Of a stretch of DNA of 64,000 nucleotides, positions 58,323-64,000 are shown in pieces (position 1 is the first letter of the stretch; the number at the start of each line of letters is the position of its first letter). The DNA comes from Ruminococcus sp. (GTDB taxonomy: Bacteria; Bacillota; Clostridia; Lachnospirales; Lachnospiraceae), in NCBI GenBank assembly GCA_013911065.1, contig JACERV010000001.1, forward strand, positions 1 to 64,000, given 5' to 3'. Under the pieces are notes generated by a model. That model searched no databases and had not been told where the DNA came from. It was given only the letters and a program-made list of their open reading frames with translations. The position numbers were made by a program, and so were the translations under genes.

Positions 58323-58378
58323 TTGACAAAACGATGCAGCTGTGATTAAATGAACATATGAACAATCATTCATATGTT
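58323..58378 (+). promoter_or_regulatory. Promoter and ArsR-type operator of the first metal ATPase
   Basis: TTGACA (58323-58328), a 17-bp spacer and TTAAAT (58346-58351), followed by a perfect dyad AACATATGAA-CAATCA-TTCATATGTT (58353-58378). The TGAAC/ATTCA halves resemble SmtB/CadC-family operators. The CadC-like repressor gene at 62391 is the likely partner. Confidence 0.72.
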
Positions 58379-58400
58379 ATTATGCATCGGAGGTTATATT

Positions 58401-60755
58401 ATGGCACAACAGACATTAAATAAAAAAGCATTTCAGGAACATACTCATAGCAGCCTCAATCATGAACATCATATTCATGAAGGCCATACCCATGAAGGCC
58501 ATACCCATGAAGGTCATAGCTGTGAAGGCCATAGCTGTGAAGGTCATATCTGTGAAGATCATACCCATGAAGGTCATACTTGCGAAGAACAGACTTGTGA
58601 AGGACATATCCATGAGCCGGAAGAGCCTGCCAAGACAAACCATGCTTTTGACCATGTACAGAAACAGGTATATGTATTAGAAAACCTTGGCTGTGCTAAT
58701 TGTGCTGCTAAGATGGAGAGAAAGATACAGCAACTGCCCCAGGTTGATTTTGCAAGCATTACCTTTGCCACTAAGCAGCTTCAGGTAGTGACGAATATGG
58801 AAGCGGAGCTGCTTCCTGCATTTCAGGAGATATGTTCCTCTATCGAAAATGAGGTTGTTGTTTCCAAGAAGGATAAAAAGCCTGCCAGACAGGCAGAAAA
58901 GCGCAAAGGGAGATTCAGTGAAAATAAAAGAGATTTACAGGATATAGGAATTGGCGCTGTTTTTCTTGCAGGAGGTGTCTTAACTGAATCCGTAAACGGA
59001 TATGTTTCCCTTGCATTGTTTGTGATTGGATATTTGATGCTGGGCAGAGAAGTTCTTCTTGCAGCAGCAAAAAATCTGGGTAAAGGGCATGTGTTTGATG
59101 AGAACTTCCTTATGAGTATTGCTACTTTGGGGGCATTTATTATAGGAGAGTACCCGGAAGCGGTTGGAGTTATGCTGTTTTACCGGGTGGGAGAGCTTTT
59201 TGAAGAGATTGCAGTTTCCAGAAGCCGGAGCCAGATTATGGATGCAATTGACATGCGCCCAGAGGTAGTCAACAAAATAATGGGGGAAAATGTTACAGTG
59301 ATTCCTGCCGAAGATGCCGCAGTAGGAGATTTACTGCTGGTAAGGCCTGGTGACCGGATACCACTGGATGGTATTGTTGCGGAAGGGGAAAGCAGAATTG
59401 ATACTTCCCCGGTGACAGGAGAGCCGGTTCCAGTTGCGGCAAAAGCAGGGGATACTGTGATTTCCGGCTGTGTCAATACATCGGGGCTTTTGAAAATCCG
59501 TGTAAAAAAAGTTTTGGAAGATTCTATGGTTACGAGAATTTTGGATTCTGTGGAAAATGCCGCAGCAGGTAAACCTAAGATCGACCGTTTTATTACTAGA
59601 TTTTCCAGAGTCTATACACCCTTTGTAGTTGCTTTAGCGGCAGCCACAGCTATCATTCCGTCACTGATAACAGGTGACTGGAATTATTGGGTGTATACAG
59701 CTTTGACTTTCCTTGTTATCAGTTGCCCATGTGCGCTTGTACTAAGTGTTCCTCTTGCATTTTTTTCCGGTATCGGTGCCGGGTCTAAAAGGGGGATTTT
59801 GTTTAAGGGCGGAGTTGCCATTGAGGCTTTACAGGGTGTAAAAGCGATTGTTATGGATAAAACCGGGACTATCACAGAGGGAAACTTTATCGTTCAGGAT
59901 GTGCTGCCCGGACCGGGAATAGACAAAGAGCAGCTCCTGGCTTTGGCAGGCGGCTGTGAGATGACATCTACCCATCCCATTGCTAACAGTATTGTGACTA
60001 CTGCAAAAGAAAAGAATATTTTATTGAAACAGCCGGCATCTGTAGAAGAGATTTCCGGAAAGGGAATTAAAGCAGAATTGGAGGCCGGGACAGTACTTTG
60101 TGGAAACCGGAAGTTAATGGAAGAATATCAGATTTCCTTGCCGGGAGATGAAGATGGGGCATATGGCACAGAGGTACTGATTGCTTTGAATGGAGTATAT
60201 GCGGGCAGGCTGGTTATTGCAGATACAATCAAGAAGGAAGCAAAGCCCGCAGTAACAGCGTTGAAGAGAATGGGTATTCTTACGGCAATGCTCACCGGAG
60301 ATGCGAAAGAAAGCGCTGACAGTGTAGCAGCAGAAACTGGAATTGATGAAGTGCATGCAAAACTTCTGCCGGACGATAAAGTAAATGAGTTAAAGAAAAT
60401 ACGTTCAAATCACGGCAGTGTTATGTTTGTAGGAGATGGAATTAATGATGCTCCGGTTCTTGCAGGAGCGGATGTGGGAGCAGCTATGGGCAGCGGTGCG
60501 GATGCCGCGATTGAAGCAGCAGATGTGGTATTCATGACTTCTTCTATGGAAGCGATACCCCAGTCATTGCGGATTGCCCGGATGACAGGGAAAATCGCAA
60601 AGCAAAATGTAGCATTTGCTCTTGCAATAAAGTTCTTGGTTATGATTTTAGGATTGGCAGGACTGGCAAATATGTGGATGGCTGTATTTGCGGATACAGG
60701 GGTTGCAATGCTGTGTATCCTCAATTCTGTGAGAGTGCTTTATAAGAGAAATTAA
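58401..60755 (+). CDS. cadA: Heavy-metal P1B-type ATPase (CadA/ZntA-like)
   Basis: 784 residues from ATG 58401, behind ATCGGAGGTTATATT. The N-terminus holds about nine 5-residue units G-H-[TS]-[HC]-E, a His/Cys metal-binding tail. An HMA domain (LGCANCAAKM, about 96-105) follows. The transmembrane metal site is SCPCAL, with DKTGTITEG as phosphorylation site, THPIA, TGDA and GDGINDAP. CPC with an HMA fits Zn/Cd/Pb export. It probably lowers cytoplasmic metal under control of the CadC-type repressor. Confidence 0.93.
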   Translation: MAQQTLNKKAFQEHTHSSLNHEHHIHEGHTHEGHTHEGHSCEGHSCEGHICEDHTHEGHTCEEQTCEGHIHEPEEPAKTNHAFDHVQKQVYVLENLGCANCAAKMERKIQQLPQVDFASITFATKQLQVVTNMEAELLPAFQEICSSIENEVVVSKKDKKPARQAEKRKGRFSENKRDLQDIGIGAVFLAGGVLTESVNGYVSLALFVIGYLMLGREVLLAAAKNLGKGHVFDENFLMSIATLGAFIIGEYPEAVGVMLFYRVGELFEEIAVSRSRSQIMDAIDMRPEVVNKIMGENVTVIPAEDAAVGDLLLVRPGDRIPLDGIVAEGESRIDTSPVTGEPVPVAAKAGDTVISGCVNTSGLLKIRVKKVLEDSMVTRILDSVENAAAGKPKIDRFITRFSRVYTPFVVALAAATAIIPSLITGDWNYWVYTALTFLVISCPCALVLSVPLAFFSGIGAGSKRGILFKGGVAIEALQGVKAIVMDKTGTITEGNFIVQDVLPGPGIDKEQLLALAGGCEMTSTHPIANSIVTTAKEKNILLKQPASVEEISGKGIKAELEAGTVLCGNRKLMEEYQISLPGDEDGAYGTEVLIALNGVYAGRLVIADTIKKEAKPAVTALKRMGILTAMLTGDAKESADSVAAETGIDEVHAKLLPDDKVNELKKIRSNHGSVMFVGDGINDAPVLAGADVGAAMGSGADAAIEAADVVFMTSSMEAIPQSLRIARMTGKIAKQNVAFALAIKFLVMILGLAGLANMWMAVFADTGVAMLCILNSVRVLYKRN

Positions 60756-60798
60756 CATATAAGAAATTACATGTATGGTTAAAATTAAAGAAGTATTA

Positions 60799-60836
60799 TT
60801 GAGGCCGGTATATTTTAAAATATACCGGCCTCAATT
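60799..60836. terminator. Perfect 36-bp palindrome, bidirectional terminator
   Basis: 18-bp arms, fully self-complementary (60799-60834), with TTTATTT beyond. It lies between convergent genes (cadA-like and the lipoprotein gene). Confidence 0.8.
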
Positions 60837-60852
60837 TATTTCTGCTATGTTG

Positions 60853-60886
60853 ACCGTTCGGTATTACCAGTACCGGGCGGTTTTTA
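60853..60886 (+). terminator. Second rightward terminator
   Basis: CCG..CGGTA with TACCG..CGG and T5. Its plan (CCGTT-x-x, GGGCGG, T run) is the same as that of the small-RNA terminator at 3645-3677. Confidence 0.65.
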
Positions 60887-60887
60887 A

Positions 60888-61352
60888 TTATTCACTTGAT
60901 AGATTAGACATATAGGCATCTGTTATCTGTCCGGCATATTCTGTATATACAGCCATCAGCTTTCCTGCCCATTCTTCGTAAGTTGCTTGCTCATCTCCGC
61001 TTTTCAGCATCAATTCAGCCATTTTTGTAATTCCTTCATTACTTATTTCAGCAAGTTTTGTGATTTTGGCGTTTGAAATCTCAGCGAGTTTATTAATATC
61101 TCCTGCAGCGCCTGCAGCTTCGCTGTTATACTCCTCAACCAATCCGGGTGTCGCATCTTTTATCTTCTGCGTATAGTCATCCAGTAGACTCTGGTACGTC
61201 ACGTCCTCAGCAGATTCTTCTGCCGGGTCTTCCTTAGTTTCCGCAGCAGCCTCTTTTGCAGTGTCAGTGGATGAATCCCCACTTGCCCCGCAGGCAGTAA
61301 ATGGCAGCACCATCGTTGCAGCTAAAATAAGTATTAAAAACTTTTTTATCAT
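60888..61352 (-). CDS. Small secreted lipoprotein
   Basis: 154 residues from ATG 61352, with AAAGG upstream. A lipoprotein signal peptide (KKFLILILAATMVLPFTAC) has the lipidated Cys at about position 21. The mature part has a low-complexity Ala/Glu/Thr region (24-52). A helical domain follows with repeats ISNAKITKLAEISNEGITKMAEL (by position about 91-113). Surface-anchored; function unknown. The leader shares a 35-bp near-identical sequence with the next upstream gene. Confidence 0.75.
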   Translation of the reverse strand: MIKKFLILILAATMVLPFTACGASGDSSTDTAKEAAAETKEDPAEESAEDVTYQSLLDDYTQKIKDATPGLVEEYNSEAAGAAGDINKLAEISNAKITKLAEISNEGITKMAELMLKSGDEQATYEEWAGKLMAVYTEYAGQITDAYMSNLSSE

Positions 61353-61362
61353 GATAACATAC

Positions 61363-61397
61363 CTTTCTTTATCTTCTGTACTGAGAAAACACCACAT
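61363..61397 (-). repeat. 35-bp leader repeat, copy 1
   Basis: 33 of 35 bases equal those at 61792-61826. It lies right upstream of the lipoprotein ribosome-binding site. Confidence 0.8.
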
Positions 61398-61427
61398 GCA
61401 TACATGATTGTTGTGCGGGAATATTCC

Positions 61428-61778
61428 TTAAGCTTTATTACCTTTAACCAGAGAAACGATAGCGAGTACGGCACAGATTAAACACCAGCCTGCCCATACA
61501 TTGAGGTCAGCATAACTTCCAGCCATAGTAAATCCACTCAAGGCTCCGATTCCGAAAAGAACAATGAGGGCAATGTTCCCACCCTTAGACCCTTTCCTTG
61601 TAACAATAGAAACTATTCCTCCTACAAGCAGCATTATGGCTACTATTATACCAGCCGAGCCACTGACCTCTCCATTGGACTCCAGCGCGTTAGACAGCCC
61701 TGCAGCGCAGGACTGAAATGATACGAACGCAAATAGTACGATTGATAGAATTCCTGATACCAGTTTCCAAGTTTTCAT
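61428..61778 (-). CDS. Small four-span membrane protein
   Basis: 116 residues from ATG 61778, behind GAGAGGAACTAAAA; the frame to 61868 runs through the repeat. Hydrophobic segments lie at about 4-25, 40-58, 66-85 and 92-110. The opening KTWKLVSGILSIVLFAFVSFQSCAAG is typical of small Firmicute membrane proteins related to DUF4064. It is transcribed toward the lipoprotein gene, with which it shares the leader repeat; the two probably form a functional pair. Confidence 0.7.
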   Translation of the reverse strand: MKTWKLVSGILSIVLFAFVSFQSCAAGLSNALESNGEVSGSAGIIVAIMLLVGGIVSIVTRKGSKGGNIALIVLFGIGALSGFTMAGSYADLNVWAGWCLICAVLAIVSLVKGNKA

Positions 61779-61791
61779 TTTTAGTTCCTCT

Positions 61792-61826
61792 CTTTCCTTA
61801 TCTTCTGTACTAAGAAAACACCACAT
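61792..61826 (-). repeat. 35-bp leader repeat, copy 2
   Basis: Partner of 61363-61397, in the same place relative to its gene, directly before the ribosome-binding site of the membrane-protein gene. Confidence 0.8.
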
Positions 61827-61868
61827 ATATGTTAAGCTTTTCAGCGTAACATCAATTTTGACAATCAT

Positions 61869-62321
61869 CGCGATGGCCTTTAATGTTTCGAGTTTAGGGT
61901 CTTTTGTAACTCCATTATAAAAAATATAGCACCGTTAACGGATATGGGCAAGGAAAATATTTCCATCAAGAGCTGCAAAGGAACAGCCCGGAATCTGGTG
62001 AGGATTCCGGGCTTTGTGGTGGGAAAGGAACTAATAAATGGTGAGGAGATTAGTTCCTTTGTTAAATAAACAACTAAGTCGGAAAAAACTTACGCTTTTT
62101 AAGACTATAATTGTAAAATGACCTGTTTTACAAATACTTTGTATTATTAAAAAATAACTTACTAGTATCAAAGTGCGGTAAACAGTGTATATTTGGTATT
62201 TTAAATATAAAAATTAATGAAATATTAAGAAAAAGATGCAGACAGCCATGAATGCATCTCTTTTGTATGAAAATACTCATATAGAATGGCAAATTCAGGC
62301 AATTCTCAGGCCTGCCGTGGC
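61869..62321. other. Intergenic region with several hairpins
   Basis: No gene is supported. It holds three stems in a row: 11 bp (61985-61995 with 62003-62013), a perfect 12 bp (62024-62035 with 62049-62060), and AGATGCA with TGCATCT plus TTTT (62234-62264), the last a terminator-like element before the CadC promoter. The first closely resembles the hairpin after the prophage amidase at 43023-43047. Confidence 0.55.
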
Positions 62322-62350
62322 TTGACCCTGGAAGGGATTTTTCGTATAAT
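62322..62350 (+). promoter_or_regulatory. Promoter of the CadC-like gene
   Basis: TTGACC (62322-62327), a 17-bp spacer and a perfect TATAAT (62345-62350). Confidence 0.78.
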
Positions 62351-62390
62351 AAAGTCAGAACGGCTGTTCACAGGAAAGGAGACCCGGTAT

Positions 62391-62750
62391 ATGAAAAAAA
62401 TAGAGGTGGAACAATGTGATTTCATGCATGTACATGATGAGATTGTAAAGAAGGTTCAGGATCATATGCCAGAAGCGGGAGAGCTTCAGGATTTAGCAGA
62501 TTTTTTTAAAGTGTTTGGGGATTCTACCAGGATAAAAATATTGTACGTTCTTTGGCAGTCAGAAATGTGTGTATGTGATTTGGCACAGGCCTTGAATATG
62601 AGCCAGTCAGCAATATCACACCAGCTTAGAGTTTTGAAGCAGATGAAGCTGGTTACGAACCGGCGTGAGGGAAAGACCGTGTTCTATTCTCTAGCTGACA
62701 GTCATATAAAAACTATAATGAACCAGGGAATGGAACATATCAGAGAATAG
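62391..62750 (+). CDS. cadC: ArsR/SmtB family metal sensor (CadC-like)
   Basis: 119 residues from ATG 62391, behind AGGAAAGGAGACCCGGTAT; the frame from 62286 starts before the promoter and is rejected. The recognition helices read LNMSQSAISHQLRVLKQM. The alpha-3N metal site of CadC is present as EMCVCDLA, and the N-terminal arm adds C9 and H12/H14 (EQCDFMHVH), as expected for a Cd/Pb/Zn sensor. It should release DNA on metal binding. It is flanked by two metal ATPases and probably controls both. Confidence 0.9.
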   Translation: MKKIEVEQCDFMHVHDEIVKKVQDHMPEAGELQDLADFFKVFGDSTRIKILYVLWQSEMCVCDLAQALNMSQSAISHQLRVLKQMKLVTNRREGKTVFYSLADSHIKTIMNQGMEHIRE

Positions 62751-62788
62751 AAGTTTTGCATGAGAACCAATTAAAAGAGGGGGCCGTA

Positions 62789-64000
62789 ATGGCGAAGGAA
62801 GTAAAGAGAAAATGCATTGAAATTGGAATAGGAACACTTTTGTACATTAATGCATTATTTTCGGTCAGGCACTGGGAAATTTCCGGGAGAACACAGATGC
62901 TGCTGTTTTTGCTGCCGTATCTTGTACTGTCACTGGGAATATTCTGGGATATGCTGAAAGAATTAAAAAAACTATATATTTTCAATGAAAATCTATTGAT
63001 TATAATTGCCACAGTCGGCGCATTTGCAATAAGCAGGTATACAGAGGCGGTAGGTGCCATCTTGTTTTTCCAGCTGGGAAAGGCAGTGGAGGTGGTTTCC
63101 CTGATCCGGAGCAGAAAGTCGATTGCCAGATTTATCGATATCCGCCCGGAATATGCGAACCGTAAAGTACAGGGCAGTGAGCAGAAGGTACATCCAAGAG
63201 AATTAGAGCTTCGCAATATCATTATTATCAAACCGGGTGAGAAGATTCCGGTGGATGCAGTTATCACCCAGGGAAGCAGCCTGGTAGATATGAAGGCACT
63301 GACTGGGGAAGCGGAACCGGGAGAAGTGAAGATTGGAGACAGGCTTTACAGCGGGAGTATTAATATAAGCGGGGTGCTCGAGGCAAGAGTCGTCAGGATG
63401 TATGATGACTCAACTGCTTCCAGGATTATGGACCTGGTGGAAAATGCCAACAATAACAAAGCACAAAGTGAAAACTTTGTAGATAAATTTACTAAATATT
63501 ATACTCCGGCAGTAACCCTTTTGGGGCTTCTTGTTATGATTCTTCCCCCCATGATGATGTCGGGGAATAATCAGCGGGAGTGGTTGTATAGAGGACTGGT
63601 TTTCCTCGTTGCGGCCTGTCCCTGCGGACTTCTTGTTTCCGTGCCGCTTGCGTTTTTGGGTGGAATTGGCGCGGCATCCCGTCAAGGTGTGCTGGTAAAG
63701 GGCAGTTATTTCCTTGAAGCCCTTTCTAAAACCGAGACGTTTGTATTTGATAAGACGGGAACATTAACAGAAGGGGTGTTTCGTGTAAAAGGAATTTACC
63801 CTAAACATATGGAGAAAAGTGAGTTTCTGGAATTGACGGCTTATGGGGAGGCTTACTGTAACCATCCCATTGCGGTATCACTGCGTGAGGCATATGGAAA
63901 AGGAATCAATGCAGGCAGAGTGGAATCTATCAAAGAATATTCCGGATTTGGCGTGTGTGCCCAGATTGACGGCAGGCAGGTATGTATAGGGAATTCCAAG
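62789..64000 (+). CDS. Second metal P1B-type ATPase (cut by the window end)
   Basis: 404 codons are in the window, open at the edge. ATG 62789 lies behind AAAAGAGGGGGCCGTA, 38 bp after cadC. There is no N-terminal HMA domain or His-rich tail. The sequence shows LTGEAEPGE (actuator), ACPCGLLVS (metal site), DKTGTLTEG (phosphorylation) and CNHPIAVS. The CPC motif fits Zn/Cd/Pb or a related metal. It forms an operon with cadC, unlike the first ATPase, which stands 3 kb upstream with its own operator. Confidence 0.9.
   Translation, partial: MAKEVKRKCIEIGIGTLLYINALFSVRHWEISGRTQMLLFLLPYLVLSLGIFWDMLKELKKLYIFNENLLIIIATVGAFAISRYTEAVGAILFFQLGKAVEVVSLIRSRKSIARFIDIRPEYANRKVQGSEQKVHPRELELRNIIIIKPGEKIPVDAVITQGSSLVDMKALTGEAEPGEVKIGDRLYSGSINISGVLEARVVRMYDDSTASRIMDLVENANNNKAQSENFVDKFTKYYTPAVTLLGLLVMILPPMMMSGNNQREWLYRGLVFLVAACPCGLLVSVPLAFLGGIGAASRQGVLVKGSYFLEALSKTETFVFDKTGTLTEGVFRVKGIYPKHMEKSEFLELTAYGEAYCNHPIAVSLREAYGKGINAGRVESIKEYSGFGVCAQIDGRQVCIGNSK

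Noticed and set aside
58416..58680. Minus-strand and second-frame ORFs with regular MTFMG or KAIPM repeats
   Set aside because: They are shadows of the 15-bp repeats that code the His/Cys tail of the metal ATPase.
62286..62390. Longer CadC start at 62286
   Set aside because: The start would lie upstream of the TTGACC-N17-TATAAT promoter; ATG 62391 has the ribosome-binding site and the family-typical start.

Overview
The window looks like a chromosomal segment of an anaerobic, low-GC Firmicute, most likely a gut Lachnospiraceae-type clostridium. The signs are strong AGGAGG ribosome-binding sites, sigma-A promoters, a CIRCE-controlled heat-shock gene, a rubredoxin, a glycyl radical enzyme with its radical-SAM activase, an adenosylcobalamin (class II) ribonucleotide reductase and a small alarmone synthetase. 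No rRNA, tRNA, CRISPR array or insertion sequence was recognised.

Layout. 1-2.1 kb: host heat-shock genes (hsp20, dnaJ-like). 2.19-43.33 kb: one complete-looking temperate siphophage of about 41.1 kb, bounded by a 16-bp direct repeat (2193-2208 and 43310-43325), with paired integrase arm-type repeats just inside each end. 43.4-64 kb: host genes, namely an ABC export operon, TetR and AraC regulators, a PHP hydrolase, a glycyl radical enzyme pair, class II RNR, rubredoxin, a PfoR-like membrane protein, an alarmone synthetase, and a metal-resistance block of two P-type ATPases around a CadC/SmtB-type repressor.

Prophage order. Leftward lysogeny block: integrase, truncated MuF-like head protein, ImmA/IrrE protease and XRE repressor. 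Then an operator region with two divergent promoters and five copies of one operator motif. Rightward early genes follow: Cro-like protein, several unannotated micropeptides, Gp157, P-loop NTPase and ssDNA-binding protein, CHC2 primase and DUF927 helicase. An iteron-rich putative replication origin (13.33-13.62 kb) comes next, then RecU-like resolvase, helicase, cytosine methyltransferase, a second tyrosine recombinase and a late regulator. A separately promoted and terminated three-gene cargo cassette (ParA-like ATPase, unknown, HEPN-like) sits before the late genes: terminase, portal, minor head, scaffold, capsid, connectors, tail with a -1 frameshift, tape measure, tail tip, receptor-binding protein, holin and amidase.

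Most interesting points. (1) The receptor-binding protein gene ends in what looks like an invertible segment: 14-bp inverted repeats bracket two convergent alternative C-terminal tips, and inversion would splice the silent tip in frame. A phage XerC/D-like recombinase is a candidate invertase. (2) The minor head protein carries a C-terminal toxin-like domain, with an immunity-like small gene just downstream. (3) The repressor operon contains a second MuF-type head domain with an intact Cys/His cluster that the structural copy has partly lost. (4) The ParA/HEPN-like cargo cassette is an uncharacterised candidate prophage-borne defence or conversion system. (5) Two divergent copies of a multi-hairpin element with compensatory stem changes sit directly behind host terminators. 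(6) A short unannotated RNA gene lies beside the integrase.
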